A stretch of DNA of 64,000 bases from Selenomonadaceae bacterium (GCA_017515635.1 JAFWFO010000044.1:1-64000), one strand, 5' to 3'. Numbered from the stretch's first letter, positions 1 to 10,103 are shown. A program made the numbers and translations. Notes: generated by a model not told the origin, from the sequence alone.

Positions 1-146
1 CCGCTCTTGAGTATCCACAAAATCCCGTTGAAGACCATGCGAGGATTAAGCGACGGGCGTCCGACTTTCTTGCGCTCCTCAAATAAAAATTTTATTCTGC
101 TCCATTGTGCGTCTGTTAAATCTTTGTGGTACAATAAATTTGACAT
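1..146 (-). CDS. IS5-family transposase, N-terminal fragment (runs off window)
   Basis: Reading the minus strand from the ATG at 144-146 gives 48 codons beginning MSNLLYHKDLTDAQW and continuing through a GRPSLNPR motif and FNGILWILKSG. This is the typical DUF4096-type N-terminal region of IS5/IS4-like transposases (D-T-D-Q-W, then GRP, then R...NGILW). The catalytic DDE domain would lie to the left of position 1. Whether the full gene is intact cannot be told. A TATAAT-like box lies about 35 bases upstream of the start inside the element's terminal region. Confidence 0.75.
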   Translation of the reverse strand, partial: MSNLLYHKDLTDAQWSRIKFLFEERKKVGRPSLNPRMVFNGILWILKS

Positions 147-226
147 GAGCATTCACCTTTTCAAACTTATTATATCAAAGATTTGCTCCTGTCTTTTCTT
201 TTACTTGAATTTACCAACAGCCCCTA
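1..226 (-). mobile_element. End of an IS5-family-like insertion sequence, truncated by window edge
   Basis: The 5' part of a transposase gene on the minus strand is followed outward by about 80 bases that end, near 224-226, in a sequence reading GGGGCTGTTGG inward on the minus strand, flanked by CTA or CTAG. This fits the terminal inverted repeat and short CTAR-type target duplication known for IS5-group elements. The other end lies outside the window, so the inverted repeat cannot be confirmed. The element sits directly upstream of the grpE promoter, where hrcA often lies in Firmicutes. Confidence 0.6.
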
Positions 227-285
227 GATTGACTATCCACGTGTCCAAAGAAAAGCGAATTCGTTCAAAAGGGAAAAGAAAGCTC

Positions 286-314
286 TTGACTTTTTGTCTA
301 ATCAGTGCTAAGGT
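286..314 (+). promoter_or_regulatory. Sigma-A-type promoter for grpE-dnaK-dnaJ
   Basis: TTGACT (286-291), a 17-base spacer and TAAGGT (309-314) lie 25 bases upstream of the grpE start. The region around the -10 contains CAGTGCTAA, which resembles the right half of a CIRCE operator (GAGTGCTAA), but the matching left half is not visible, so HrcA control is not supported here. Confidence 0.55.
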
Positions 315-339
315 TGCACGCAAAAGAGAGGTGAACGAC

Positions 340-918
340 TTGGCGGAAGAAAAAAAGCTCGTCATCGAAAATGAAGACGGCGACGAAGCGGAAATAAATT
401 TGCAAACAGAAAAGCCCGCAGTCGACGAAAACATTCCGGAAGAAATTCCCGACGCGACGGCGGAACTTGAAAAGTTAAAAGCGGAATTGAGTGCCAAGGA
501 CGACAGAATTTTGAGGTTGCAGGCGGACTTCGACAATTTCCGAAAACGCACGGCGAAGGAAAAATCCGAACTTGCGGCGGTTATCGAACAGTCGTTTTTG
601 AAAGATCTGTTGCCGCTGCTCGACAACTTAAGTCGGGCGTCGACGGCGGCGGAAAATGCCGAAAATGCCGATGTCGAAACCTTGCGCAAAGGAATCGAGA
701 TGATTAAACAGGAAACCGTTGCCGTCATGGGCAAGCACGGACTTGAACCGATTGACACGAAAAATAAAATGTTCGATCCGAATTTTCATCAGGCTGTCGG
801 TGCGGTACAAGACGAAACCAAAGAGGACGGAGCCATTGCCGTCGAACTTCAACGCGGTTATGTCGCACGCGGCAGGGTGATTCGTCCAAGCATGGTGCAA
901 GTTGTCAACAATTCTTGA
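340..918 (+). CDS. grpE: Nucleotide exchange factor GrpE
   Basis: GrpE releases ADP from DnaK and so resets the cytoplasmic Hsp70 cycle. The 192-residue product has the family layout: an acidic disordered start, a long coiled-coil helix from about residue 45 with the conserved RLQADFDNFRKR segment, a helical bundle with LLPLLDNLSRA, and the C-terminal beta domain ending in GYVARGRVIRPSMVQV. The start is set at TTG 340 because AGAGGTG lies 6 bases before it; GTG 331 is in frame but overlaps that ribosome-binding site. It is the first gene of the heat-shock unit with dnaK and dnaJ, although a 236-base hairpin-rich gap separates it from dnaK. Confidence 0.95.
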   Translation: MAEEKKLVIENEDGDEAEINLQTEKPAVDENIPEEIPDATAELEKLKAELSAKDDRILRLQADFDNFRKRTAKEKSELAAVIEQSFLKDLLPLLDNLSRASTAAENAENADVETLRKGIEMIKQETVAVMGKHGLEPIDTKNKMFDPNFHQAVGAVQDETKEDGAIAVELQRGYVARGRVIRPSMVQVVNNS

Positions 919-943
919 CGCCGATAAAATTTTATCGAAATCC

Positions 944-1105
944 GGCCGTCATGGATGACGGCCGCAGCGTCGCGCTGAAACAGGATGTTTCACTGCGACG
1001 CACAATGAGCACGGATTTGGCGCAACGTTTGAATTACAAGAAAGTAACGCCCCCGCGAGGTGCCTTTTCTTTTGCAACTTTTCTTTGGGCAAGCAAAGAA
1101 AAGTT
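944..1105 (+). repeat. Three-hairpin dispersed repeat, copy 1
   Basis: Three successive inverted repeats lie between grpE and dnaK. The first is a 20-base palindrome (944-963) built on GGCCGTCAT. The second is a long imperfect hairpin (967-1001) with arms GCGTCGC/GCGACGC and an inner TGAAAC/GTTTCA. The third has perfect 12-base arms at 1076-1087 and 1094-1105 around the loop GGCAAG. The same architecture recurs at 50481-50649: the first palindrome is identical, and the other two have changed sequence but keep pairing. No open reading frame here looks real. Confidence 0.75.
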
Positions 1106-1154
1106 GATAAAAAACTCAAAACCAACTTAAACGCAACGAGAGGAGAAATTCTTC

Positions 1155-3014
1155 ATGAGTAAAATCATCGGTATAGATTTGGGAACCACAAACAGCGTCG
1201 TCAGCGTCGTCGAAGGCGGCGAACCCACGGTTATCACGAACCCCGAAGGCAGCCGAATCACCCCGTCGGTTGTCGGCTTCACCAAAGACGGTCAACGCCT
1301 TGTCGGTCAGTTGGCGAAACGTCAGGCAATCAGTAATCCCACGCGGACAATTTCGTCAATCAAACGTCACATGGGCGAAAGCTACAAAGTCAACATTGAT
1401 GGCAAAGACTACACGCCGCAGGAAATTTCCGCAATGATTCTGCAGAAACTCAAAAGCGACGCGGAAGAATATCTCGGTGAAACCGTCACGCAGGCAGTTA
1501 TCACCGTTCCCGCTTACTTCAACGACGCGCAACGTCAAGCGACCAAAGACGCCGGCACAATCGCGGGTCTTGAAGTTCTGCGCATAATCAACGAACCGAC
1601 GGCGGCGGCTCTTGCTTACGGTCTCGACAAAGACAACGACGAAACTATTCTGGTTTTCGACCTCGGCGGCGGCACGTTCGACGTTTCGATTCTGGAACTT
1701 GACGAACACACTTTTGAAGTCAAAGCGACCAGCGGCGATACGCATCTCGGCGGCGACGACTTCGACAAAAAAGTCATGGAGTGGATGATTGCCGAATTCC
1801 GCAAAACCAGCGGCATTGACTTGACGCATGACAAGATGAGCGCACAACGTCTGATTGAGGCGGCGGAAAAAGCCAAAATCGAATTGAGTTCAATGACTTC
1901 GACGAATATCAATTTGCCGTTCATCACGGGCGACGCAACCGGTCCGAAACATCTTGACTTGACGTTGACGCGGGCGAAATTCGACGAATTGACTCGCGAC
2001 CTCGTTGAACGCACAATGACGCCGACCAAAAACGCAATGAAAGACGCGGGCTTGACCGGCAAAGACATCGACAAAATTATTCTTGTCGGCGGCTCCAGCA
2101 GAATTCCCGCCGTGCAAAATGCTATTCGCGAAATTCTCGGCAAGGAACCTTCCAAAGGCGTCAACCCCGACGAATGCGTTTCAATCGGCGCGGCAATTCA
2201 AGGCGGCGTGCTCGGCGGCGAATTCGGCAAAGACAATCAAATTTTGTTGCTCGACGTTACGCCGTTGTCGCTCGGCATTGAAACTTTGGGCGGCGTCTGC
2301 ACCAAAATTATCGAACGCAACACCACAATTCCGACGCAAAAATCGCAAGTCTTCTCGACGGCGGCGGACAATCAATCCAGCGTCGAAATTCACGTCCTGC
2401 AGGGCGAACGCGAAATGGCGGCAGGCAACAAAACTTTGGGACGTTTCGTCCTCAGCGACATTCCGCCCGCACCGCGTGGCATTCCGCAGATTGAAGTTAC
2501 TTTCGACATCGACCGCAACGGCATTGTCAACGTCAGCGCGAAAGACAAAGGCACCGGCCGCGAACAGAAAATTACAATTCAATCGTCAAGCGGCATGAAC
2601 AAAGAAGACATTGATCGCATGGTCAAAGAAGCTCAAGCGCACGAAGCCGAAGACAAGAAACAACGCGAATCCGCCGACGCCAAAAATGACGCCGAACACA
2701 CCGTTTACCAAGCGGAAAAAACCTGCAAAGACTTCGAGGGCAAAGTTGACGAAGCGTTGATTAAAGACGTTCGCGACGCGGCAAAGACGCTCAAAGACAA
2801 AATCGACAGCAACGCTGACACCGACGCGCTCAAAAAGGCAACCGAGGACGTTCGTCAAGCTCTGTACAAACTCAGCTCGGCGGCTTATCAGGCGGGCGCG
2901 GCAGGTCAGCAACAACAACAGCAGGGCGAACAACCCAACGCCGATTTTTCGCAGAAACAATCCGACGGCAAAGATGACGACACCATTGACGCCGAGTGGT
3001 CTGAAAAGAAATAA
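1155..3014 (+). CDS. dnaK: Chaperone DnaK (housekeeping Hsp70)
   Basis: DnaK is the ATP-driven Hsp70 that binds exposed hydrophobic peptides. The 619-residue product begins [20 protein letters not shown] with the phosphate-1 loop and carries the Hsp70 signatures [12 protein letters not shown] near residue 170 and [12 protein letters not shown] near 310. It continues through the linker [14 protein letters not shown], the beta-sandwich substrate domain, the helical lid and a Q-rich acidic tail ending [13 protein letters not shown]. The length is typical of Firmicutes DnaK. GAGAGGAG precedes the ATG by about 10 bases. It lies between grpE and dnaJ, as expected for the stress operon. Confidence 0.98.
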   Translation: MSKIIGIDLGTTNSVVSVVEGGEPTVITNPEGSRITPSVVGFTKDGQRLVGQLAKRQAISNPTRTISSIKRHMGESYKVNIDGKDYTPQEISAMILQKLKSDAEEYLGETVTQAVITVPAYFNDAQRQATKDAGTIAGLEVLRIINEPTAAALAYGLDKDNDETILVFDLGGGTFDVSILELDEHTFEVKATSGDTHLGGDDFDKKVMEWMIAEFRKTSGIDLTHDKMSAQRLIEAAEKAKIELSSMTSTNINLPFITGDATGPKHLDLTLTRAKFDELTRDLVERTMTPTKNAMKDAGLTGKDIDKIILVGGSSRIPAVQNAIREILGKEPSKGVNPDECVSIGAAIQGGVLGGEFGKDNQILLLDVTPLSLGIETLGGVCTKIIERNTTIPTQKSQVFSTAADNQSSVEIHVLQGEREMAAGNKTLGRFVLSDIPPAPRGIPQIEVTFDIDRNGIVNVSAKDKGTGREQKITIQSSSGMNKEDIDRMVKEAQAHEAEDKKQRESADAKNDAEHTVYQAEKTCKDFEGKVDEALIKDVRDAAKTLKDKIDSNADTDALKKATEDVRQALYKLSSAAYQAGAAGQQQQQQGEQPNADFSQKQSDGKDDDTIDAEWSEKK

Positions 3015-3031
3015 TCCGTAACCAATTACGT

Positions 3032-3061
3032 TGAGGGGAGGGAGACAAATTCTCTCTCCCC
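3032..3061 (+). terminator. Hairpin between dnaK and dnaJ, possible attenuator
   Basis: A GGGGAGGGAGA arm and a TCTCTCTCCCC arm pair with one mismatch around a CAAAT loop in the 72-base gap between the genes. No continuous T run follows, so it is more likely to be an mRNA-stabilising or partial attenuating hairpin than a full terminator. Confidence 0.45.
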
Positions 3062-3086
3062 GTTGTTTGTTTAAGGAGCTGATTTT

Positions 3087-4262
3087 ATGGCGGACAAAAA
3101 AGATTATTACGAAGTGCTTGGCGTCAACAAAAATTCCACCGACGACGAAATCAAAAAAGCTTACCGCAAGTTGGCGCGCAAATATCACCCCGATTTGAAT
3201 CCCGACGACCCGAAAGTTGCCGAAGAAAAAATGAAGGAAATCAACGAAGCTTATTCCGTTTTGAGCGACAAAGATAAGCGGGCGCAGTATGATCAATTCG
3301 GGCACGCGGCATTTTCGGGCGGCGGCGGTTACGGCGGCGGCGGTTTCGACGGCAATATCAATATCAATATCAACGACATTTTCGGCGGCATGGGCGGCGG
3401 TTTCGGCGACATCTTCGAGCAATTTTTCGGCGGCGGCACAACACGTTCGCGCACGAAGAAAAAAGCCGGCCCCGAACGCGGCGCGGATCGTCGTTACGAC
3501 TTGAGCATCACTTTCGAGGAAGCGGCTTTCGGCAAAGAGATGAAAATTAAAGTCCCGCGACTGGAGACCTGCGACGAATGCGGCGGCACCGGTGCACAGA
3601 AAGGCTCCACGCCCGATGAATGCCCCGATTGCCACGGCACGGGCATGAGACAGACCACAACGCGCACGCCGTTCGGAGTCATTGCGAATTCGCGTCCCTG
3701 TGAACGCTGTCACGGCACGGGACAAATTATCAAGAATCCCTGCAAACATTGTCACGGCGAAGGCAGAATCAACGTCGAGCGCGAAGTCACGGTCAACATT
3801 CCTCAAGGCGTCGACGACGGGCAACGGCTCCGCGTCAGAGGCGGCGGCAATGCGGGTTTACGCGGCGGCGAGTCGGGCGATTTGTACGTTTACATCAGCA
3901 TTAAACCGCACAAGATTTTCACGCGGCGCGATACTGACGTTTACTGTGAAATTCCGATAAGTTTCGTTCAGGCGGCATTGGGCGCGAAAATCGAAGCTCC
4001 GACGATTGACGGCAAAGTCGATTTGACAATTCCCGAAGGCACGCAGTCCGGCAGAGTTTTCAAAATCGGCGGCAAGGGCATTCCGTTTTTGCGCGGCGAC
4101 GGGCGCGGCGATGAATTTGTCCGAATCAAAGTTCTTACGCCGCAAAATCTTTCGAGTCGACAGAAAAAACTTCTGCGCGAATTCGAGGACGGCGGCTCCG
4201 ATTCGACAAACAATCCCGAAAAGAAATCTTTTATCGACAAACTCAAGGACTTATTCGACTGA
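3087..4262 (+). CDS. dnaJ: Chaperone DnaJ
   Basis: DnaJ delivers clients to DnaK and stimulates its ATPase. The 391-residue product shows the full type I layout: a J domain (residues 5-70) with HPD at 34-36, a long G/F-rich linker (about 72-125) with runs of [10 protein letters not shown], and four CxxCxGxG zinc-binding repeats ([32 protein letters not shown]). Two beta-barrel substrate domains and a short C-terminal dimerisation helix follow. AAGGAG lies 9 bases before the ATG. It closes the grpE-dnaK-dnaJ unit and is followed by a terminator. Confidence 0.97.
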   Translation: MADKKDYYEVLGVNKNSTDDEIKKAYRKLARKYHPDLNPDDPKVAEEKMKEINEAYSVLSDKDKRAQYDQFGHAAFSGGGGYGGGGFDGNINININDIFGGMGGGFGDIFEQFFGGGTTRSRTKKKAGPERGADRRYDLSITFEEAAFGKEMKIKVPRLETCDECGGTGAQKGSTPDECPDCHGTGMRQTTTRTPFGVIANSRPCERCHGTGQIIKNPCKHCHGEGRINVEREVTVNIPQGVDDGQRLRVRGGGNAGLRGGESGDLYVYISIKPHKIFTRRDTDVYCEIPISFVQAALGAKIEAPTIDGKVDLTIPEGTQSGRVFKIGGKGIPFLRGDGRGDEFVRIKVLTPQNLSSRQKKLLREFEDGGSDSTNNPEKKSFIDKLKDLFD

Positions 4263-4276
4263 AATTTTTCGACAGT

Positions 4277-4303
4277 CTCCGCAAGCGCGGGGATTTTTTT
4301 TTT
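4277..4303 (+). terminator. Rho-independent terminator after dnaJ
   Basis: CTCCGC and GCGGGG pair (one G-U) around AAGC, and ten T residues follow. It lies 15 bases after the dnaJ stop. Confidence 0.8.
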
Positions 4304-4313
4304 GCGTCGGACA

Positions 4314-4341
4314 ACAAAAAACCCCGACGATTTGTCGAGGT
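4314..4341 (-). terminator. Terminator for the giant repeat-protein gene
   Basis: On the minus strand CCTCGAC and GTCGGGG pair around a short loop and are followed by a run of six T. The hairpin lies 23 bases past the stop of the gene that ends at 4364 and faces the dnaJ terminator. Confidence 0.75.
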
Positions 4342-4363
4342 CAAAAATTTTTTCATGAGCAGT

Positions 4364-7300
4364 CTATTGCTTCAACGTCTTTCCGCTGACGTGATAAATG
4401 TCGCCGTTTATGTTGAATTCGGTTGAAGTGTCGACGTTCTTCAGAATAAGTGAATCACCGCCCTTGAAGTTGAGAGTGAGAGTATTGGAGCCGAAAACTG
4501 CTTTCGTGAAAGTGGAGCCTTCAATCGTCAAGAAATCGTCGCTCGTGAAATCGCAGATTGTGTCTTTGCCTTCGCCGGGCTTGTAAATGAAAGTGTCGGA
4601 GCCGTCGCCGCCCGTGAGCGAATCGTTGCCCTTGCCGCCCCAGAGCGTGTCGTTGCCCGCGCCGCCCGTCAACGTGTCGTTTTTCGTGCCGCCGTGAATA
4701 AAGACGCCGTCGTCGTTTGCCGTCGCGAGGTTGAGTGCTTTGGCGGAAAAGTTTGCGTCAACGGAAGAAATGTCTTCGTCGAACGTGACGACAACATTTT
4801 TCTGCGGAGTGAACGCCGCGGGTATCGTGACCGCGTCGCCGTCGTGAATGAAGCCGTCTTCGCGCATAAAAGTTTTGTCGCCGTCGTCGTCCGTGAAAGA
4901 AACGTTGTCGGAAGCTTTTTTAATCGTGAGCGAATTTTTGTCGCTGAGCGTGAAGACAACGCTTTGATCTTTGGCATTGAAGGCGGCGTTTGTGACGGTT
5001 GCGCCCGAAATGCTGACCGTGTCGCTTTCGCCGAAATTTTGGATGACGTCTTTGCCGCTCTTCTTCGCGCTCATGTAAGCGAAAATGTCCGTGCCGTTTC
5101 CGCCGACCAAAGTGTCGTTGCCCGCCGCGCCGTCGAGCGTGGAGCCGTTGTTGCCCGCGACAATGTAATTGTTGCTTGCGTTGCCCGTGATTTCGATTTC
5201 GCCGTTTGCCGCCGAACCGTCAATCGAAGCGATTTTGCCCGACGCGATGTATTGTGTTGTCGAAGAACCGAGCGTTACGGCGGTTGACTTGTCGTTAAAT
5301 TGCCCGTCGACCGTGAACACCTGCGCGGAAGTTTTTTTGCCGTCGACGAAAGAAATTTTCTTGCCCGCGCCGTCGACTATTGTCAACGAAGCATTACCCG
5401 AGCTCAAAATCAAATTGTCACCGTCAACGTCAAAACTTTCGAGTGACGCGCCGAGAGAAATTTTGTCGTTGCCCGCCGTGTAATCCGTGATTGTGTCGGA
5501 GCCGTTGCTCAATACAAAAACGTCGTTGCCTTTGCCGCCCGTCAAAAGGTCGTCGCCGTCGCCGCCGTCGAGAGTTTCCGCACCCTTGCCGCCGAGCAAA
5601 ATATTATCTTCAGCGTTGCCGACAAGCACAAAAGCTTTGAGAACCTGCGCGGCGTCAATTTTAATAATCTCTTCGGGAGCCGTGAAAGTTTTGTCTTTGA
5701 AGTTTGCACCGAGCGTGACGGAGGTGTCTTCCTCGCCGACAAGCCTGTCGTTGAAATAAGTTTGAACGGTCTCGCCGTCGTCGTCGACAAAAGTTATCGC
5801 CTCGCCGTCGAAGTTTTTGAGCGTGATGGAATTTTTGCCGATCTTCAAAACGGTGTTGCCTTTGCTTACGGAAAAGCCCGTGACCGATGCGCCGTCCAAA
5901 TCGATTTTGTCTTCGCCCGAAACATAATCGGCGATAACGTCACTGCCCGCACTCGCGACGAAAATATCTTCGTCGTCGCCGCCCGTCAAAGTGTCGTTGC
6001 CCTTGCCGCCGTCGATTGTGTCGTTTGCCGCGCCGCCGTCGAGAACATCCGCGCCCTTGCCGCCGACGATTGAATTTGCCAGCTCGTTGCCGGTAAGTCG
6101 AAGTGCTTTCGTTCGGAGTGTCGCGTCGACAATTTCAATCGTCTCGCCAATCGTCAACGGTGAAGTCGTCGCGTTCGTGACAATTAAATTCGATGCGGGC
6201 GGAGTGGTATCGGGCGGTGTCGTTTCGGGCTGAGTTGTTTCGGGCAAATTATCGGGCGGGAGTGTATCGCCAACCGTTTTGTCCGCGACGAGAATTTTAT
6301 AAACATTGTCGTTTGAGGAAAGTGTCGCCGTGTTGACAGTTTTGTCCGCCGCGCCTTTGAGCGTCATGGTACTTGTGCCGTCCGTCAAAATCACGTCATC
6401 GCCGACGGTCTGTTGAGTGAGCACGCCTGCCGCTTTGACCGTGTCGCCCGAATGATAGTTCACGACGAGATCTTCACCGCCGCCGAAAATTATCACGTTG
6501 TTGTTCGCGCTTTCGGCAAGGTTGATTGTGTCGTTGCCTTTGCCCGTGATAATCGTGTTGTTTTTTCCGCCTGCAAGCGTGATTGAGTTGCGTCCCGAAC
6601 CCGCGTTGACGAACATGGAATTTCCGCTCGTGTAAATCAAATCGGAGCCCGTGCCCGCCGTTATCGTGTTGTTCGTGTTGTAGTTGGTGTCGTAGTAATC
6701 GCTCGTGTAAAGCGTGTTCCTGCCGTCGCCGACCGAAATGATGTTGTTGGAGCCTTCGCCGCCGACTGAAACCAAATCGTTGCCGCCCTCAGCGTAAATT
6801 CTGCCGTAAGTCATGGAGCTGTTGACGGTGATTCGGTTATCGCCTGCACCCGCAACGATTGAAGTGTAGTAATTGTTGCCGCCACCGGTGATAATCGTGT
6901 CGTTGCCTGAGCCTGCAATGATTGTCGACTTCTCGACATTGCTGTTGTTGATGTAGTTGTTGCCGCCGCCCGCGTTGATGTTGTGGTAATACCTGCCGTC
7001 AGTCATTTCCTCGGCTTTGTCGGCAACATTTATCGTGTCGTCGCCGTCGCCCGCGATGATTGTCGTATTGCCGCCGTAAGTGAGCGAAACATTGTTCTTG
7101 CCGCCGCCGACATTGAGGTTGCCGCCTTTGACCGTGATAAAGTCGTCGCCGTCGCCTGCCGTGATTGTCTCGCGACCGTTTTCACTTATGAGCGTGTTAC
7201 TGCCGCTGCCCAGTGACGCAAAATTACTTTCGCCCGAATTCGTTATCGTCACATAATCGTTGCCACTGCCCGCAATAATGCTGTTGTGCCAATTGTTCAG

Positions 7301-9913
7301 GCTCACGAAATTGTCGCCCGCGCCGACGTTGATTGTCGAAGACCAAATATCGGCAATAACCGTATCGTCACCGCTGCCGAGTGAAATTTGATTGGAATAT
7401 CCGCCGCCGCCGACAGAAACATAATCGTTGCCGCCCTCAGTGTAAATTTTGCCGCCGTACATTGAGCTGTTGACGGTGATTCGGTTATCGCCTGCACCCG
7501 CAACGATTGAAGTGTAGTAATTGTTGCCGCCACCGGTGATAATCGTGTCGTTGCCGCTACCCGCGACAATCGTTGAGTTCTCAACGTTGCTGTTGTTGAT
7601 GTAGTTGTTGCCGTCGCCGACCGTGATTCTGTTGTAATAGCGTTTCTCTTCGGTTTCGTCGCGTTCACCGACTCTGACGGTATTACTGCCGTTGCCCGCC
7701 GTGACTGTTTGATAGCCGCCCGCCGAACCGTCAATCGAAACGGAATTGTTGCCCGCGCCCGCGTTGATTGAAACGCTGTTGCCGCTGTTGACGATTGTGT
7801 CGGAACCGTCGCCGCCCTGAAGTGTAACGTTGCTTCTGGAATTGGAAATGTAATTGCCGTCGGCGTAACCGCTGATTCGGGCGTTTGTTGCAAGGTTGAT
7901 GATGCGGTCGTTGCCGCCGCCCGAATTGATGTCGGAACTTTCGCCGTTGTTGGTGATGCTGTCCATGCCGTCGCCTCCGTCGATACGAGAATTTTTGCCG
8001 CTGTTTTCGATAGTGTCTGCGCCATCGCCGCCGTTCGCCGTGACGGTTGCCGCCTCGTTGTAAATGTAATCGTTGCCGTCGCCGCCGTTGATTTTGACGC
8101 CCGTGCCGTAATTAAAAACTTTGTCTGCGCCGTCGCCCGCGTTTATCGTGACGTTCTTGCCGTAGTTGTAAATCGTATCGTCGCCGGCAAAACCGTAAAT
8201 CATGATGTTATCGAGCGTGTTTTCAATGTAGTCGTCGCCGTTCGTGCCGCGCAGAACATTTTTGCTGCCTTGGAAACTCGGCATGAGGATAATCGCGTTG
8301 TCGTAGGGGTTGGCAATAAGCGCGCCTTCCTCTGTCGGAAGAGTTTCGCCCTCTTCAAGTTCAACCGTGTTGGTGTTTACAATCAAATCTTTGGCGTCTT
8401 TGACGATAATTCCGCCCTTGCCGACTTGGATAACAACGTCGTCGCCGCTGACTTGCGTGGAGTATTCGCCTTTGATTTTAAGTTTGGTGTTCGTCGTGTA
8501 CCCGTAAATGATATCTTGTCCGTCGCCCTGCGTGTATTCGATAACGGAGTTCGACGCATTATCAAGAATGATAATGTCGTTGCCCGTGCCGCCCGTGACG
8601 ATATTGTTCGAGCCTTTGACAAAAATAACATCTTTGCCCGCTTCACCATAAATTTCATTCGCGTTGCCGAGAACAAGGAAAAAATCGTCGTCTTTGCCAC
8701 CATACAGAGTGCCGCTGTCGTCTTCGGAGTAAATGTAATCGTCACCGTTGCTGCCGACGACGGAATTGTATTTCGCGCCTTTGTAAAGTGAAATTGAATC
8801 CTTGCCGTGCCCTGCAAGAATTTTGACGTTGGGATATTTGTTGTAAATTCTGTCGTTGCCGTCCTGCGTGTAAATAACGGCTCCGGCTTCGTCGACTTCG
8901 ATTATGTCGTCAGAATCTGTGGTACCGAATCCGCCCGCCCGTGCAATTTCCATTAAACCTTCCATGTAATTTTTTTCGAGCGCAGTGTACTCAAACGGCG
9001 TATAATTTTTGTCGGTGAAAAAAGCTTTTGCTTGCTCATACACCCATTTGCAACCTTCGCCCAAAAAATATCCCAAGTCAACAACCACGTTATCGATTCC
9101 CTTCAGGTAAGTGGTGCTTGCCTCGTACATTCCGCTCAAAACAGCTTCTGCCGTTGCCTCTTTCATGGCGTAATTTTCCGGTAAACCGTCATCGCGGTAA
9201 TATTCCAAGCGAGAGTCGTATTGATAAAGTCCTTCCACCAAACCAACGGCTGCCGCAATCCCCAAATCAGCCAAACCGAAAGGGGCTGTGAGTGCGTCAC
9301 CGTCTTTGAGAAGTTCTTTTGCAAGACTCTTTACTGTTGTGCCGCCCAGTTTAGTCAAGGCTTTGTTTATAGCCGCTTGTTCCTCAGGCTCAAGACCGTC
9401 AAGCGTTGACAGGAGGCTGATTCCGTAAGAAAGAGTCAACGTCACCAAGGTAAGAAAAAGACCGTCGTCCCCTTCTTTTTTTCCGATGTTGTTGGCTATT
9501 TTGAGTGCCTCGTTGATGGCGGTCGTCAGCTTTTCGCTTACTTCCAGCGGCATTTTACTCAAGTCAAAATCGGCGCAAGCATCATAAATTTCAAGGATTT
9601 GATCAATTATCTTGACAGTCGAAGTGAAGATAGCCGCGTCCTCCACCAGATGAAGCTTGGCATTTTTGCCGAAATTTCGCTTATAACATGCGGCTACGAA
9701 GTTATATATCGGTGCCACATCCCGCGAGATGAAATTTACCACATCTTCACCGGCTTCCAAAACGTCGGTAAGTTTTTTGAAGATGGGATTTTTGGCGACT
9801 GTACTGAGCATTCGCAAACGCGGCAAACTGCTTTTTTGAATCTGCTCTTTCTCGTCGTCGGTCAATTCGTCGTCGTCGCCAAAACGCCGGAGGTCGAAAA
9901 CAAATTCAATCAT
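4364..9913 (-). CDS. Giant RTX-like glycine/aspartate repeat protein, probably secreted or surface-bound
   Basis: The 1849-residue product starts [12 protein letters not shown], with AAGGAG well placed before the ATG. Residues 1 to about 350 are mostly helical and unrepeated. From about 355 to 1210 the protein is a long array of degenerate nonapeptides ([26 protein letters not shown]), the calcium-binding RTX beta-roll type, with Asn often replacing Asp. A proline/threonine linker (about 1214-1240, [11 protein letters not shown]) leads to four similar C-terminal modules of roughly 150 residues. Each module has classical GGxGNDxL repeats followed by a beta-rich block. RTX proteins are usually exported by type I secretion, but no transporter genes lie nearby and there is no N-terminal signal peptide. 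The function is unknown; adhesin or S-layer-like roles are possible. Its promoter looks phase-variable. Confidence 0.85.
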   Translation of the reverse strand: MIEFVFDLRRFGDDDELTDDEKEQIQKSSLPRLRMLSTVAKNPIFKKLTDVLEAGEDVVNFISRDVAPIYNFVAACYKRNFGKNAKLHLVEDAAIFTSTVKIIDQILEIYDACADFDLSKMPLEVSEKLTTAINEALKIANNIGKKEGDDGLFLTLVTLTLSYGISLLSTLDGLEPEEQAAINKALTKLGGTTVKSLAKELLKDGDALTAPFGLADLGIAAAVGLVEGLYQYDSRLEYYRDDGLPENYAMKEATAEAVLSGMYEASTTYLKGIDNVVVDLGYFLGEGCKWVYEQAKAFFTDKNYTPFEYTALEKNYMEGLMEIARAGGFGTTDSDDIIEVDEAGAVIYTQDGNDRIYNKYPNVKILAGHGKDSISLYKGAKYNSVVGSNGDDYIYSEDDSGTLYGGKDDDFFLVLGNANEIYGEAGKDVIFVKGSNNIVTGGTGNDIIILDNASNSVIEYTQGDGQDIIYGYTTNTKLKIKGEYSTQVSGDDVVIQVGKGGIIVKDAKDLIVNTNTVELEEGETLPTEEGALIANPYDNAIILMPSFQGSKNVLRGTNGDDYIENTLDNIMIYGFAGDDTIYNYGKNVTINAGDGADKVFNYGTGVKINGGDGNDYIYNEAATVTANGGDGADTIENSGKNSRIDGGDGMDSITNNGESSDINSGGGNDRIINLATNARISGYADGNYISNSRSNVTLQGGDGSDTIVNSGNSVSINAGAGNNSVSIDGSAGGYQTVTAGNGSNTVRVGERDETEEKRYYNRITVGDGNNYINNSNVENSTIVAGSGNDTIITGGGNNYYTSIVAGAGDNRITVNSSMYGGKIYTEGGNDYVSVGGGGYSNQISLGSGDDTVIADIWSSTINVGAGDNFVSLNNWHNSIIAGSGNDYVTITNSGESNFASLGSGSNTLISENGRETITAGDGDDFITVKGGNLNVGGGKNNVSLTYGGNTTIIAGDGDDTINVADKAEEMTDGRYYHNINAGGGNNYINNSNVEKSTIIAGSGNDTIITGGGNNYYTSIVAGAGDNRITVNSSMTYGRIYAEGGNDLVSVGGEGSNNIISVGDGRNTLYTSDYYDTNYNTNNTITAGTGSDLIYTSGNSMFVNAGSGRNSITLAGGKNNTIITGKGNDTINLAESANNNVIIFGGGEDLVVNYHSGDTVKAAGVLTQQTVGDDVILTDGTSTMTLKGAADKTVNTATLSSNDNVYKILVADKTVGDTLPPDNLPETTQPETTPPDTTPPASNLIVTNATTSPLTIGETIEIVDATLRTKALRLTGNELANSIVGGKGADVLDGGAANDTIDGGKGNDTLTGGDDEDIFVASAGSDVIADYVSGEDKIDLDGASVTGFSVSKGNTVLKIGKNSITLKNFDGEAITFVDDDGETVQTYFNDRLVGEEDTSVTLGANFKDKTFTAPEEIIKIDAAQVLKAFVLVGNAEDNILLGGKGAETLDGGDGDDLLTGGKGNDVFVLSNGSDTITDYTAGNDKISLGASLESFDVDGDNLILSSGNASLTIVDGAGKKISFVDGKKTSAQVFTVDGQFNDKSTAVTLGSSTTQYIASGKIASIDGSAANGEIEITGNASNNYIVAGNNGSTLDGAAGNDTLVGGNGTDIFAYMSAKKSGKDVIQNFGESDTVSISGATVTNAAFNAKDQSVVFTLSDKNSLTIKKASDNVSFTDDDGDKTFMREDGFIHDGDAVTIPAAFTPQKNVVVTFDEDISSVDANFSAKALNLATANDDGVFIHGGTKNDTLTGGAGNDTLWGGKGNDSLTGGDGSDTFIYKPGEGKDTICDFTSDDFLTIEGSTFTKAVFGSNTLTLNFKGGDSLILKNVDTSTEFNINGDIYHVSGKTLKQ
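6816..6907 (-). repeat. Perfect 92-bp direct repeat inside the giant gene, copy 1
   Basis: These 92 bases are identical to 7464-7555. Both copies encode the [14 protein letters not shown] / [13 protein letters not shown] stretch, and protein similarity extends beyond the identical DNA on both sides. The offset is 648 bases, an exact multiple of three. Confidence 0.9.
7464..7555 (-). repeat. Perfect 92-bp direct repeat inside the giant gene, copy 2
   Basis: This is the second copy of the 92-base repeat at 6816-6907, in the same orientation and reading frame. Exchange between the copies would remove or add 216 residues without a frameshift. Confidence 0.9.
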
Positions 9914-9953
9914 AAAATCAGCTCCTTTCAAATGCAGGGAAGAATGTGCTTTT

Positions 9954-9985
9954 ATTGTACCCCCCCCCCCAATCGCCATTGTCAA
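9954..9985 (-). promoter_or_regulatory. Promoter of the giant gene with an 11-base G tract in its spacer
   Basis: On the minus strand a perfect -35 TTGACA (9980-9985) is followed by ATGGCGATT, eleven consecutive G (9960-9970 read as C on the plus strand) and then TACAAT (9954-9959). The spacer is therefore 20 bases as sequenced; eight G would give the optimal 17. A homopolymer exactly between the two boxes is the known arrangement of slipped-strand phase-variable promoters. Transcription would start about 35 bases before the ATG at 9913. Confidence 0.8.
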
Positions 9986-10042
9986 GCATTTAAAAAAATT
10001 TTCCGTCTATCGATTTATGGCGGTTGGGCTTATCGACCGTGC

Positions 10043-10071
10043 TTGATTTTTTTTGTGCGTGTTAATAAAAT
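10043..10071 (+). promoter_or_regulatory. Sigma-A-type promoter for the larE operon
   Basis: TTGATT (10043-10048), a 17-base spacer and TAAAAT (10066-10071) lie 33 bases upstream of the larE ATG. The promoter diverges from the giant repeat-protein gene. Confidence 0.65.
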
Positions 10072-10103
10072 AGCGCGCAGAAATTTTCGGGAGGCGATTT
10101 GTT

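Noticed and set aside
303..312. CIRCE operator for HrcA before grpE
   Set aside because: Only a right-half-like CAGTGCTAA is present. The expected TTAGCACTC nine bases upstream is absent.
915..1130. 71-codon frame between grpE and dnaK
   Set aside because: It runs through the three-hairpin repeat, has no ribosome-binding site and no protein-like pattern; the structure is conserved, not the reading frame.
2586..3824. Long minus-strand open frame opposite dnaK and dnaJ (412 codons)
   Set aside because: It lies wholly antisense to two certain genes, has no ribosome-binding site and is rich in F, R and V as expected for the complement of a codon-biased gene.
4694..5287. Plus-strand frames opposite the giant repeat gene
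   Set aside because: They are by-products of the repetitive GC-biased sequence on the other strand and lack initiation signals.
6780..7700. CRISPR-like spaced repeats
   Set aside because: The regular repeats are codons of the RTX nonapeptide array within one intact gene. Spacing and sequence follow the protein repeat.
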